64,000 bases of DNA from Symbiodinium natans (Eukaryota > Sar > Dinophyceae > Suessiales > Symbiodiniaceae). The notes under the pieces were generated by a model. It ran no database searches, was not told where the DNA came from, and saw only the letters and a program-made list of their open reading frames with translations. The stretch covers positions 259,501 to 323,500 of the forward strand of contig CAJNDS010002605.1 of assembly GCA_905221605.1 (NCBI GenBank), read 5' to 3'. Made by a program: the position numbers and the translations under genes. Below are positions 44,291 to 55,496 of the stretch, one piece after another (positions within the stretch are counted from its first letter, which is position 1; every line of letters starts with the position of its first letter).

Positions 44291-44861
44291 AAACCCACAC
44301 CCACCTAAACCCCAAACCCGAAGCCCTAGACCCTAGGACCTAAACCCCAAAACCTGCTAAAGCTGGAATCCTCAAAACCCTCTCCCCGGAATCCTCGAGG
44401 AGTCGAAGAGCCTCGTCCCTGCGAAGGGGCGAAGGGGAGGGCCCATTTGAAACTTGAGGGGCCTCCTAGGGTAGGGGATCCCAAGTATGGGCCCTCAATG
44501 AGCGTCCCCTGCTATACAACTCCTTGTATAGCGCTGATAAGGGACTAAGGCGCCCCGAAGGCTTGAGGGGGTTTAGGGGTAGAGGCTGGAGAGCTGTAGG
44601 ATGTTGCAGATTCTTCGGACGCCCAAAGGGGCTCACAGACAGCCTTTTGGACAGTGTCTTCTTACCAGCGAGCCCACTGCCGAAACGTGCCTTTAAAGCA
44701 AGTTCCTTAGAGTGGGATCCGAGCAGCTCGTGCAGGACGCCTTGGAAACCCCTGTGTTTACATGACCCCAGCCTGCCTTCAAAACACCAAAGCTCTCCCC
44801 CCCCCAAAAAAAGGGCAGCCTTTTTTGTGCCTGGAACCTCCTTTTCTGAGTGCGCCACCAC

Positions 44862-44961
44862 CTTCCACAGGCGAAGTAGCTGTTCATGGCAATGTTGAAG
44901 GTGCAGGTGTTGGGTCGCAGCGCCAACCTCGACAAAGCCAAGGAAGAGAGCTTGAGGCTCA
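44862..44961 (-). CDS. Pentatricopeptide-repeat exon
   Basis: After acceptor GGTCACAAGTAG the minus frame reads SLKLSSLALSRLALRPNTCT then FNIAMNSYFACG and reaches a donor GGAAG|GTGGTG. The phrase LRPNTCTFNIAMNSYFACGR fits the PPR linker and helix A (usually LxPdxxTYNxLIxaxxkxGr). Upstream minus frames to 45367 (WVLGALVKVVNWEFAWRCSL) may hold further degenerate repeats. PPR proteins act in organelle RNA processing (family knowledge). The plus strand of the same DNA is also open, which lowers certainty. Confidence 0.48.
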
Positions 44962-45689
44962 CTACTTGTGACCTTAGGGTTCTTGTGTCTTGCTACCCTT
45001 GACCTTGAAGAGTGACATGCAGGCAAGGCTGACAGAGAGCAGCGCCACGCAAACTCCCAATTGACAACTTTCACCAGGGCACCCAGCACCCACTGCTGAA
45101 GCATGCTGAAGCGCTGTGCTGCTTCTGCGCCAGTATGCACAACAGAGCGGGAGGCATGCTGAGGCACGATCTCTTGAAGAGAGCCATAAAGTGCCAACGA
45201 TATGTCCTGGTTCCGGACGCAAACACCTGGCTAAGCCTTACCTTGCGTACAGGCATGCCGAGGCCCGCCATCAGCTTGCAAACCAAGCAGAACCTTTGCA
45301 CCCCCGGACGAGTTTGTGAGCTCAAATTCCCTGCCCTGGCCGGTCCAGACACCCCGCAGCGCTGCAAAGACTCATCACCTGGGGGACTCTCCGCACTCTC
45401 GGCACTTGCAGTCTTTCTGGGCGTTTTTTTTGATGCATGGCCTTGTGCATGGGGCTGAGGCTTGAGGGGACTGCTTTAGCAGTGAATTGGGATGCTGAGG
45501 CGCTGGCACTGTTCAGAACCTGCCAAGGACCAGATGCTACGATGAAAATTTGGAGGCTAAGGTGGCACGAAGGAAGCCGTTCACAATGCAAAGGGGTTTC
45601 TGATGGCTTCTCATGGCTTCTGCTATCATGCAGTACCAGAAAAACGCCTTTCCATAAAACTCGAACCTGCCAAAGCATAGCAGATTCTT

Positions 45690-45955
45690 CTAGCGCATTG
45701 CAGCACGTGCATTGCAACACTGTAGTAAAGGCGTGCACTTCAGCCCTTCTGCAGGGAAACTGGATCCGTGCACTGGGCGTGCCGCTACGTCCTGTCCAAA
45801 AGTTCCGGTCTAATGTTCATCAACAGTTCGGGAAGACGGTGCCAGACGCTCCGCACGCCGTGGGAGCAGCAGTTAAACTGGCTTTGGGAGCTGCAGGTGT
45901 GCGGCTGGGGAGTGCTGGCGGATGTGCGACTGTTGCCCAGCTGGCCGGGCTTTAG
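45690..45955 (+). CDS. PPR-like open frame, plus strand
   Basis: The plus frame reads HCNTVVKACTSALLQGNWIR then ALGVPLRPVQKF, with the N-T-V-V-x-A-C ... W-x-x-A-L spacing of a PPR motif. It is part of a 172-codon open frame (45437-45955). As a minus-strand PPR exon lies less than 1 kb away, one of the two could be chance. Confidence 0.28.
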
Positions 45956-46619
45956 AGTTCGGCCCGTACACGGCGGCATGCTCTCCGAGCACTACTGGCG
46001 CACCCCCCGACCTTTACCTAACCAGACCTTTTTGCTTGAATCCGTTGTCCGCGCCAAGGCATGTGCAATGGCATGGAACGGTGAGAGGTCACCTGAGTCA
46101 GGTGCAAGGTTTCCCAAGATGAGTACGCACTCTCGGCGCATAGATCTATCTGCACACCGCCCGAAACCCAGCTGAAGCTTCTCAAAACTCGCGCTGAAGT
46201 GTAGGGATTATGCAGCTGCAGGGAGCGCCCGCCCGATCCATCAAGTACAGTGTTGTGCCACTGTGCGCTGTCGCAATCCCTGAGTAACAAAGGCCTCCAC
46301 ATCCCAAGTTGACGCACTTGCTTTGGCTTCCTGCACAGCAACAATGGCAACGGATGTGTGAGCGCAGTATCGAAGGAAGAGGATTTCTAACACCTCCTTG
46401 GTCTACCAAGCTTACTCCTTGCCCGTGGCTCAGATGATTTGATTTGCATCATGAAGCAAGCTCAACCATAGTCATTCGCAAGCATGAAGCCACAGTGTTG
46501 GACACAGGTTGGGCGCACAATTTCCAAGCCGCGGACACCTCATCCAAAGGGTGGGCTGTCAATAAGAGTAGATATTAACAATACAACTATCCAAAAACAA
46601 GCTCTCAAAAATATGTAAG

Positions 46620-46830
46620 ACCCAAATGCAGCAAAATTGAGCATTTCTGACTCCGCAGATGCTTTGAAATACAGCATTTGTGACAGCCCATACGCTGCAA
46701 CTGCTGTTACATGCAGCATTTCTGCCACCTGATAAGCTCCAAACTGCTGCCAAATACAGTTTCTTCTCCTGCACTGCAGAAGCTGCGAAATACAGCATGT
46801 GTCGCAGCTTAGAAGCTGCAAACGCTGCAA
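46620..46830. repeat. Degenerate tandem repeat, about 41 bp period
   Basis: Five imperfect copies sharing AAATACAGCATTTSTG followed by GCTGC-rich sequence. It accounts for the repetitive minus ORF 46540-46947. Confidence 0.7.
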
Positions 46831-47867
46831 GTTGGGGTTTGGCAAAGATTCACATGTCGCATACATCTTGAAGCAAGCTAGCACGGCATAGGCAAAGCCG
46901 GGGGGAGTTGGCCCGTGGGCGCAGCCCCCCGCTCCCTTTGCAAACACAATGCTCGCATTGATGGGGTTGGGAAAGACTCACTCATCATGGCAAAGGAGGA
47001 CCCCGCCTCTAGGAGCTCGACGGCCAACGGCCACTGCCGCAGGGGGAGGATGTTGACAGCCGCCTCGGAGCTTTCTGAGCTTGCTGAGCTTGCTGTTTGA
47101 GGCCTTAGGGCTCTTGGAGGCTGTCGGATGCTGTAAGGCTCGAGCTGAGGATCTCTCTATGCCGAGTCTACGAAAGACATGACGAGGCTCAGGGTCTGAG
47201 GTTGAAGGCTTTAAAGCCCCGACGCAACTGCCGGCATCTAAGTATGCGGTCGAGAGCAAGAATCTCGACACAAGTCGTCGTGCCAAGTCCATTCACCATC
47301 TCTCTGTTGTGTGTGGAGCGGGGCCTATGAGATTGAAAGTCGGCCATGGCCTCATCAACAATCTAGCCATCAAGTCATTCAGAACCGTATGTAATCCCAA
47401 GAACTTGAGCTGGTCGGTCCCTGGAAGCGGTGGAGCTGAGCTGCGAACGCTGTAGAGCCTTCCCGTAGGTTCGAGCCCGGCCTGGGGGTTTTCCGACCAT
47501 TCATCGTTGCAGCTGCTTTTGACGGGAGGAGTAAAAGTCATTTTGAGTTTTTTGCTGTGTTCTTGTCGCGAGTGTGAGGAAAGCTCACCATCTCATGGGC
47601 TCTTCTGCAGAGTTGTGCGAGCTTTCGTGGCCCAGTGTCGTGGCTCCTCGCTTTTTTCTAAGTTGAAGAGAAGTTACCATTTCATGTGTGGGGCATTTCC
47701 GAGTAACCTAATCCCAACATCGGTGTATTCCCCATACGTGTTCCCAAACTGCTACTTGTATCGCCCCCAAAATGGTACCCCGGTGTAGGCAACCCGCCCT
47801 AGATCTTTAGGCCCCAAAACCCAAGGCCGGCCCGCTCCGAGATCGCCACGCGCCACTTCACACGAAG

Positions 47868-48070
47868 CAGGTTGATTGCCTGGCTGCAAGTTCAAAGGCA
47901 GGTTGTTGCAAGTTGTCGGAAGCCCGAAACCCGAAGCATCCCAAAAACCGCAAGATGCCGTGGCAAGAGTACATTCGACGCAGCCTGATCGTCGTGTCAG
48001 TCAGGCCCATCATCAAGAAACTGATTGTGTGACCAGCGATATTTCCGACGTAACCTATGGCAATCCATTC
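47868..48070 (-). CDS. Exon candidate, possibly membrane protein
   Basis: After acceptor GATCGGACATCAGAG the minus frame reads EWIAIGYVGNIAGHTISFLM, then MGLTDTTIRLRRMYSCHGIL. One hydrophobic stretch is visible. A plus frame (ARVHSTQPDRRVSQAHHQET) competes. Confidence 0.38.
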
Positions 48071-48714
48071 CTCTGATGTCCGATCCCCAAACTCCCAACA
48101 TTCCGGAACCAAGCAACCTACTTCAAACCTTAGACCCCTCCTGTTCGGGACGATGAGCGATGCATTCGAAGATTCAGGTTAATAAGGTGAACAACGGGGC
48201 ACGCTGATAGCCTTCATTGCTAGCATCCTGAAGGTCGGCACCTCCTCCCAGAAGGATGCCTCTCCCAAGCTTCTGACCGCTGCGCGTGCATCCTCGCCAG
48301 GCGGGGCGAACGACACGCTTGCGTTAAGGTGTCCTAGACAGGCCCCCTCACACGTGCATAAAATTGCAGAAGGTGTGAACCCCCTGCTCCAGATAAGCTC
48401 ACATAGGGGACAGCAACTATTGGGCAGCAAGCAGCGGCAAAAGCCTAGGAGTCCAAGGCTCTTTGCTTAACAACCTGAAAGCCTCAAAACCCCTCTGGAT
48501 CCTGCGGGTGAGCGAAGGAAGCTTTGCGCCGGAGCGAAGTGAGGCCCTGAAGCTTCGAGGCAAAATTGGAGGCAACTGTCAAGCAAAAGACTACGAGTGT
48601 ACCCAGTGAAGGTCTCTCCCATGGCCGTTGACATTTCGTTTCGGCTCCGTCTGCGCCTTCCGGAGCCTTTCCTGGTCTCCGCTGCTTTGCCTGCACTCGA
48701 AAAGCCAGGAGATC

Positions 48715-48960
48715 TTAAGAACTTCGAGGGGCGCCTCTCACAAATCCTTCCAACCCTTCCTGGCTTCTGATGATGTAACGGACACATTGGGCAATGGTTC
48801 TGCCTGAAATCACAAACTCGAACGCCAGCTGGAAACATGCGTTGATGCTCGTGTACTTGTGCCTGAACCTCAAGTCTTCCATGCCAATCGAGGGCCTCAG
48901 CAGCTCTGCAATCTGCTCTTCAACCTCCTGTGTGGCCGTAGGCACCTGGCCAAGAGTTCT
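48715..48960 (-). CDS. Unknown helical protein exon
   Basis: The minus frame reads TATQEVEEQIAELLRPSIGM, EDLRFRHKYTSINACFQLAF and EFVISGRTIAQCVRYIIRSQ and stops at 48715. It is rich in amphipathic helix and is among the clearest coding signals in this half. The acceptor was not fixed. A plus frame ending at 49125 (LLLQQNAVIDKRKEADDQET) lies just upstream and may be a separate, opposite exon. Confidence 0.52.
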   Translation of the reverse strand, partial: RTLGQVPTATQEVEEQIAELLRPSIGMEDLRFRHKYTSINACFQLAFEFVISGRTIAQCVRYIIRSQEGLEGFVRGAPRSS

Positions 48961-50277
48961 GGCAGCTTGGATTTGTGGCTTCGGCCTTGGCACTTCAGTG
49001 AAATTGGGGGGTGCTGTGGCACATGTGGCTCTGGGGTGCTGGAAGTGCAGTCCCTGCTACTCCAACAGAATGCTGTGATTGACAAACGCAAAGAAGCAGA
49101 TGACCAGGAAACCCCTACACGTTGAGATCCGAAGTCTAACCTAGGCACCAACAAAGAAAGTCTTTTCCGGGTGCTGGAAGATTTGAGGGGATGCTTCGTC
49201 GTGAAAGTTCGTAGAAGACTTGGGTTGAGGGAGAAAGTTCGTAGAAGCCTTTCAAGACTGAGGTTGAGGGAGTTTCCTGCGAATCGGCGTGGGATTCGGC
49301 TCTTTAGGGCTATCATCGCTGCCGGGCTACCGGCAATCTTGGACTTCGGGGAAGCTAGACTGCTAGACTGTGCCATCTGTACAATGCAGTGAATATGCCC
49401 TTTCCTTTCTCGCCTCAACGGCGTGCGTGACAGCACATGACAGCACATCTGGTTTGATGAGGCCAGGCACGCTCACAGCGGGGAAAATTTCTTTGCACAC
49501 CGCGGCACAACGTCTTTCTTGTCACAAGTACAAGCCACTTCCCTAGGTCCTTCCGATGCGTGAGTGCGATGACAAGAACCCGACTACAAGACTTATACTT
49601 GTCCGGCGTGCCTTAGTGCCCCTGTGCGCTAGGCTAGGAGGTTTGAAGGCCTGCCGCAGAAGCGGCAGGGCTCAGAAGAGGCGTACGGCCATGAAGCTGC
49701 TCGACGAGGCGACTGACAGCATGGTGCAAGGTGGCTCCGTACATGGCTGTGTGTTGAGAAAAAGCGGGTCCTAGCGGGTGCTGGAGTTGATGGTCCGGGT
49801 AGCTCAGGGTGCGAGATTAGCAGGGTAGGGCAGGCTTAAGGAAGATTTGCCCATCCACAAGCCTCTGGGGAGAGCGAGCCGGTGTGCCGCGAAAAACTGA
49901 TGAAGGAGCTCCACGAGACTCGTTTGAGTGCTCGCAGATGCATCTTTGGCAAGCGAAGCCTGCAGTAGGTCAGTAGGTCCCTCGCATCCGTTGCTGCAAG
50001 ATCTGTAGGCCCAACCCAGACAACTGGGAGGCTGCATAGCAGCCTCGAAAAGCCCCTGCGCCAGTGTTCGGCATGACTCGGCACAGGGCTCGACAGCCGG
50101 ATCACGCGGAAAATGCGCCCCTTTTGTATACGTGGGCCTCAACCGTGTGGGTGATATGCAGGGACAACTAGTTCAGTAATTCCGGCGACGTTCAACTTTC
50201 AAGTCGATCATACTCACGGATGATGGACTAAACTGACTAAACACGATGAGACCTCAAGATAGGGGTGAATTGCGCTT

Positions 50278-50346
50278 TTGGGGGGGGGTTCCGAAAGTAA
50301 GGACGGGGGTTTGTTAAGTGGCGCCCCCTATTTTGGGAAATACCCT
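50278..50346. mobile_element. Short foldback element, family 2, copy 2
   Basis: Left end GGGGTTCCGAAAGTAAGG, right end CCCCCTATTTTGGGAAATAC, inverted relative to each other, about 70 bp in all. Related to 23803-23879 and 51764-51845. Confidence 0.5.
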
Positions 50347-50892
50347 TGTGTCCTTGAGTCCCAGAACAATGGCTTTAGCCGCGCAACCGACATGTCCTGC
50401 CATGCCCTCAGAAGCTGCCAAGCCGGAAGCCACCAAGCGTGTCCTAGGCTTCAGGCTTGGAACGTCTTGCGGGTTGGGGGATCTTCGGGTTGAGGGTTTA
50501 GGTTTTAGCGCTCAGGTTCGAGGGTTTAGGGCTTCAAGGGCGGTTCAGGGTTCAGGGCCCGGGCAAGCTTCTAGAACACCCTCGACTACCACAACTAGCC
50601 TCCCAAACATCCAGAAGCCCGGGACTACACAGTCATAGGCTACACCCGGTTTAGTTTCAGGCTTAAAACCCTAAAGTTTTGCAGAGTCCCTAAAGTGCCT
50701 AAAGCTCCTGAAGTCCCCAAAGTCCCTGAAATCCCTTAAGCCCCGTAAGTCCCTGAAGTCCCTTAAGCCCCCTGGAGCCCCTAAAAAACACCAGAAACCT
50801 GGCCGCGAGACTGGCCCGATCGGCTGCTTCTGGACATTCTCCTCAGTGTAAGCACCTGAGGTCAAGGGGGGGGGGGAGGGGGGGAGGCGGTT

Positions 50893-50985
50893 CCGATTAT
50901 AGGGACTATGGTACTAGTATGAAGGGATTATGGTACTATTATAGGGATTATGGTACTACTTTGGGGATTGTGGTACTTTTGGGTA
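50893..50985. repeat. Degenerate (GGGATTATGGTACTA) repeat
   Basis: Four or five copies, about 20 bp each, of GGGATTATGGTACT with variable spacers. Confidence 0.8.
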
Positions 50986-50989
50986 TGTA

Positions 50990-51520
50990 ATTCGGGGGGA
51001 CCTAAATTTCGGGAAATGAGAGTGCATGGCCCTTGGGCCTCTCCGGAAAATGACTCTGTAGGCTGCAGGCAGTTCCCGATTGCTTTGGGGCTCTCGTTGG
51101 GAAGCCCTGCCTCAATACAAACTCCGCCCGCAGCCCTGATCAATTCCTCCAGCCAGCCCCCCCAAATGGAAAAACTCCACCTTTGTGATCTGAGACCCCG
51201 ACCTCCCCACGCGCTGTAGACGTAGAGCCTGCTGAGTGCATTTGGAGGCTCATGGATGCCTAAAGTAGGGTTTAGGTACTCATAACCCCATGAAACTTCA
51301 CCGGCGGGTGGAGGGAGGGCCGTAGAGTCTCCTCGCGCCTTTGGGGCTGAATCCTGCTCAAACTCCCCATGAGTTCCCGGATCCGTGCCCGACATCCGAG
51401 ATGCGTAAACCCTGCAAATCCGGAGCCAGACTGGGCCGCGCGCGTCTCCCAGAACCCGTCCGGTAACTTCGGGACCTTCACTGGGGCACAAAAACGCCAA
51501 CAATTTGCAAACATAGAGTA
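50990..51520 (-). CDS. Unknown protein, long open exon
   Basis: The minus frame is open for 219 codons (51587-50928). Convincing stretches are PEVTGRVLGDARGPVWLRIC, SGTDPGTHGEFEQDSAPKAR, GEVSWGYEYLNPTLGIHEPP, GGWLEELIRAAGGVCIEAGL and NESPKAIGNCLQPTESFSGE. The last part overlaps the tandem repeat 50893-50985 and is probably non-coding. Aromatic and Gly residues in the middle suggest a folded domain, but none is recognised. Confidence 0.52.
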
Positions 51521-51763
51521 AACACATTCTTGATTGCGATGAGCTCTTGATTGTGATGAACTTGTCAATTACACTACTCGCAAACATCCAGCTTTGACTG
51601 TTCCTCCTTTGCTGCGATCAGATGCGATCAGGCTCTGGGGTTGTCTGCCTCCTGTGCATTCCCAGGCATGGGTATGGTCTGGGAAGTAGACGCCGATGAA
51701 GTTTGCGCATGCAAAGAAAGACGCAGAGATATGGCATAGTCTAGTAGAGATTGATATTATAGG

Positions 51764-51845
51764 CAGCTCCCAAAATAGGGTACCCTCCCCCAATATACTG
51801 CAATCCGTATTCCAAAAAGGGTACCCCTACTTTCGGTAACCCCCT
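51764..51845. mobile_element. Short foldback element, family 2, copy 3
   Basis: Left end AAAATAGGGTACCCT and right end GGTACCCCTACTTTCGG are inverted copies. The unit is about 80 bp. It abuts the 3' end of the predicted exon 52188-51846. Confidence 0.55.
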
Positions 51846-52188
51846 TAGAGGCGTCCGCGGCTTCTGCTTTTTTACAATGCGGAGACTGCAATTTGGCATG
51901 AAGATTGAAACTCCAATCGTGCCACGAGCGCGAACCGTAAGCCTCGACTTGTACTAAGGCCGCGGCATACTTGATCTTTCCCTGCTCGAACCTGCCGACG
52001 GCACAGGCTTGAGGGCAATGACGCCATGTGGGGAAGGGTTCGGACACGGGTTTGGAAGGCAATGACGAGAAGCCGTTTGAAGGCAGGTCCCGAAAAAGCT
52101 GGCAGGAACCCATCGGGAACTCAGGAGGCGTGTCATCCGTGCGGGATGTGATCCAAGACCCCAAACCCACTGCCACCGCGACCGCCAT
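51846..52188 (-). CDS. Unknown protein, first exon with ATG
   Basis: ATG at 52188 opens AVAVAVGLGSWITSRTDDTP, CQLFRDLPSNGFSSLPSKPV, GRFEQGKIKYAAALVQVEAY and WHDWSFNLHAKLQSPHCKKA, reaching a donor GGG|GTTACC at about 51845. The first 10 residues are hydrophobic but too short for a clear signal peptide. The exon end coincides with a foldback element. The upstream flank is CT and TTC repeats. No family is recognised. Confidence 0.52.
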
Positions 52189-52272
52189 GATTGTCTAAGG
52201 CACACATGTAATCAATCCCGCGGGCAAGCGATGTGAAGATGAGCGGTCACGATGCAAGAAACCTCTCTTTTT

Positions 52273-52273
<1 letters not shown>

Positions 52274-52320
<47 letters not shown>

Positions 52321-52340
52321 TCTCTCTCTCCTTCTTTCTT
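52274..52340. repeat. (CT)n tract
   Basis: About 60 bases of TCTCTC, upstream of the ATG at 52188 on the minus strand. Confidence 0.97.
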
Positions 52341-52479
52341 TCAGAGCACTTGACCCCTCCCCCTTTCTCCCTCCCTCTTTGGCTTGCTTGCTTGCAGCGC
52401 ATATTAGGCGCATATGGCCTAAAGGGGGGGCATGCTTCACCGAGTTAGTTGGTGTGATACTTAAGTCCCTCTTCTTATT

Positions 52480-52596
52480 ATTCTTCTTGTTCTTCTTCTT
52501 CTTCTTCTTCTTCTTCTTCTTCTTCTTCTTCTTCTTCTTCTTCTTCTTCTTCTTCTTCTTCTTCTTCTTCTTCTTCTTCTTCTTCTTCTTCTTCTT

Positions 52597-52644
<48 letters not shown>

Positions 52645-52815
52645 TTCTTCTTCTTCTTCTTCTTCTTCTTCTTCTTCTTCTTCTTCTTCTTCTTCTTCCT
52701 CTTCCTCTTCCTCTTCTTCGTCTTCTTCTTCTTCTTCTTCTTCTTCTTCTTCTTCTTCTTCTTCTTCTTCTTCTTCTTCTTCTTCTTCTTCTTCTTCTGC
52801 TTCTTCTTCTGCAGG
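52480..52815. repeat. Long (TTC)n array
   Basis: About 330 bases of nearly perfect TTC with a few CTC and GTC variants. Pure purine/pyrimidine strand asymmetry allows triplex (H-DNA). Poly-Phe, poly-Ser and poly-Glu/Arg ORFs over it are artefacts. Confidence 0.98.
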
Positions 52816-53089
52816 GCATTGTTGGAGTCCCCCTGCGCACCAGGCGCGTGTCTCTCCTCTTCTCTCTCTCTCTCTCTCTTCTTCTCCTTCTTCTCCTCAC
52901 TTTAGAGGACCCCGGGTTTGGGGGCCCCCGGCCACGATGGCCAAGCGGTTTGCGGTCCGGTGAGGGGTCCCGATTTAGACTCCCCCGTGAGACTGGGCCT
53001 GGGCATTTTCCCCAGATTCTTGGCGGCTGTCGGTTCTGTTCCCCGACCCCGGTGTTGTTTCACTCAGTGCGTAGTCCGTGGCCGCGGAC

Positions 53090-53196
53090 TCTCTCTCTCT
53101 CTCTTTTTTCTTCTTTTTCTTCTACAGGGCTTGAAGGGCCCGAGAGCCCCCCGCGTGCACAGGCGCTCTCTCTCTCTCTCTCTCTCTCCCTCCCTC

Positions 53197-53244
<48 letters not shown>

Positions 53245-53328
53245 TTCCTTCCTTCCACTGCACCTGGTCCCCCTGTGTGGGGGGGGACCGCCCTAACGGG
53301 CGAGCTCCAGCGATCTGTCTGTGTGTGA

Positions 53329-53370
<42 letters not shown>
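53090..53370. repeat. Clustered (CT)n tracts
   Basis: Three CT tracts (about 53090-53106, 53167-53240 and 53330-53368) separated by short unique DNA. Confidence 0.95.
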
Positions 53371-53923
53371 ACATGTATGTATATGCATACAGACTTGTGG
53401 GCATGATGTTTACCCTACATATATGTTATATGTATATAAATACAAATATAAGAGATCTTAGGTTAAAAGGCATGCCTGATGTCATCGAGAACGGGCAGCG
53501 AAACTTCAGAAAGCTCTTCCCTTTCGCAAGGGATCAGGGTTTATTTAGGGTTCAGATTGAAAGTCTGCGTGAGGTCTTGCATGACCAACTGTTCAACTGA
53601 AGCCCGCGCTTGTTCCGGAAGTCGTAGATCCACTCAAGCGCCTGCGAACAGTGCGAGTCAGGGCAACGTTTGACGCTTGACGCTGGCTTGACAAACCCCT
53701 CATCTAAGAGCGAAGTGGAACCGCTGCTGGTGCCAAGCTGATCTACGTCTTCAAATTTCAAATCTCCTGATGCGCTTCACGTCAGAGCTTTCAAGAACGA
53801 CAATGCTTCCCCGCCTCCCGCTCCGGAACGGTGAGGTCAGGATGCCAAAAATCCACAACCAGCACGAAACGGTCCTCAAAGCCGAGTATCTGAAAAACTT
53901 GTTTTTCCTTCTTTTGTTTTGTT

Positions 53924-53946
53924 TGGGGGGGGGGGGGGGGGGGGGG
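53924..53946. repeat. G homopolymer
   Basis: About 22 consecutive G after a T-rich stretch. Confidence 0.95.
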
Positions 53947-54129
53947 TGGGGAGGCCGAAGGAGGTGAGGAGAGTGGGACCCTGGTTGGGAACTTCAGTCC
54001 TCGTCTGATTCATTCTTGGTGGAGTGCATGAAGGAGGTGTCCTCGGCTATCAGTTCACCAACACCAGCACCATGGCAAAAGATGGCCAAAGCTGACTATA
54101 GAGTTTTCAAACTTTCCAAAAGAACTTCT

Positions 54130-54388
54130 ACCCCTTTACATGAGTTTGGGCGCGGGAGGCAACCGGGTTTGGCAGAATGGCCGCTAGATACCACGACTCC
54201 ATGCGGGCAACGTTCTTGACCGCCATCCCATTGAGAAGCTCCCCTCTGCAGCTGTATTCTGAAGGTTCACGCAGCGTGTGCATGTTTGGAGAACGCTTTA
54301 GGAGCTCACACAGCGTGTCAATGTTTGGAGAACGCCTGAGGATGCAGACTGCAAAGAGAGGGTCAACGCCCCTGAACTCCCTCGTCAT
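54130..54388 (-). CDS. Exon candidate with internal duplication
   Basis: The minus frame reads RRSPNIDTLCELLKRSPNMH then TLREPSEYSCRGELLNGMAV and KNVARMESWYLAAILPNPVA. The SPN..TL motif is repeated because the DNA carries a 39-bp direct duplication (54269-54346). A plus ORF (CMFGERFRSSHSVSMFGERL) shows the same duplication. Confidence 0.35.
54269..54346. repeat. Direct duplication of 39 bp
   Basis: Two adjacent copies, about 80 percent alike, centred on ATGTTTGGAGAACGC. Confidence 0.85.
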
Positions 54389-54914
54389 ACTACAGCTCGA
54401 CTTCTTCAGTCCCTGGGACTCGCCCTCGTGCGCGTGATGGTAATAGGGGGTTTAAGGCCCAAGGGATCCTAAGGGCGTAGTGGGATGTGAGTGCCATGGG
54501 GCTTGGGAATTTCCCGCCCCTGGTGCGAGCACAGCGGCTAGGATGATGCAGTCATCTTCCTTCCAGGGCCGCTCCTCACCTCGGACGCAAGGGCGGCTGC
54601 CGTAATGTGCTTGAGCTTCTTTTCCCGGATTGCAGGGTTGCCAACGGGAGAGGCTGACAGGGCCAGAAGAAGCAGAAGAAGCAGAAGCGACAAGGCTGGA
54701 GATGTGCTAGACTAGAATCGGATATAGATGAATGTATGTATACATTTCTTGAATTAGTGCCGCTGCTTTGTTTGGATTTTTGGTCTGCAGACCTACAAAC
54801 CCTGAACGGGCAACCTACAAGCCAGAACCCAACGTGGCCTCGGCTGGAATGTTGGCCCAATCTGAACATGTTTAAGCCGCTTGGCAAACTTGAGTCCAGG
54901 ATGCGGAAACGACA

Positions 54915-55496
54915 GTGTGGATCCTCATTAGCCCTTGGCAAATTGAACGTAAGCGCGGCGACCGCAACTCATCAGAGTGCCACATCCCTGAACTCGGCGA
55001 ACTCGGCCAGCTGGGCAGGCGGCCGCCGACCGTGATGCTGCAATCCGGGGGAACCTCAAGGCCACGGCCAGGCTACAGAGGATACCTCTTGTGTTTCATG
55101 GCTTCATGTGATGCGGAGCAGGATTTGCTACTGTCGAGGGCTTTTTGGGGCCGTCTCAGGTTTGCGAGAGCTGTTGTGGAGAGTAAGCCTGATGGAACGG
55201 AGGAATGGAAAGTGGCTCGCCTGGCTTAAGAAGCTCATTTGCTTTCGCCTGCTGAGTGGGACCTACCGGAACAGAGTGCTCCCGAAACGCCAGTGAAGGC
55301 AGCGGAGGCTGCTCAAAGCCTGCTGGAGCTGGGCATCCCGACACTCAGCCCGAAGTGGGCTGTGAGAAAGAAGTTTCTACCTCGGAAAGGAGTTGCATCA
55401 GTGCATCTGGTTGGAAGTGCTTTTGGGAGAGCTAAGCTCACAGGTCCCAAACATGTCAAAGGATGTGTCGAATCATTCTGCGCAGCTGCGCAGTGA
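54915..55496 (+). CDS. Unknown protein, frame interrupted by one stop
   Basis: One plus frame reads LCFMASCDAEQDLLLSRAFW, GRLRFARAVVESKPDGTEEW, then TAA at 55227. It continues in register with PAEWDLPEQSAPETPVKAAE, SLLELGIPTLSPKWAVRKKF and SAFGRAKLTGPKHVKGCVES to TGA at 55496. Both halves look coding and share frame, so either a very short intron removes the TAA or the copy is a pseudogene. Further plus frames (55393-55819, Pro/Arg-rich) follow. No family is recognised. Confidence 0.5.

Noticed and set aside
47440-47500. tRNA-like B-box word GGTTCGAGCCC
   Set aside because: No matching T-stem, D-arm or acceptor stem can be drawn around it.
49795-49860. tRNA A-box-like word GGGTAGCTCAGGG
   Set aside because: No B-box or cloverleaf follows within 80 bases.
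52379-53600. ORFs of 140-250 codons with poly-Phe, poly-Ser, poly-Glu or Ser/Leu runs
   Set aside because: They are produced by TTC and CT repeats; no unique coding segment was found in them.
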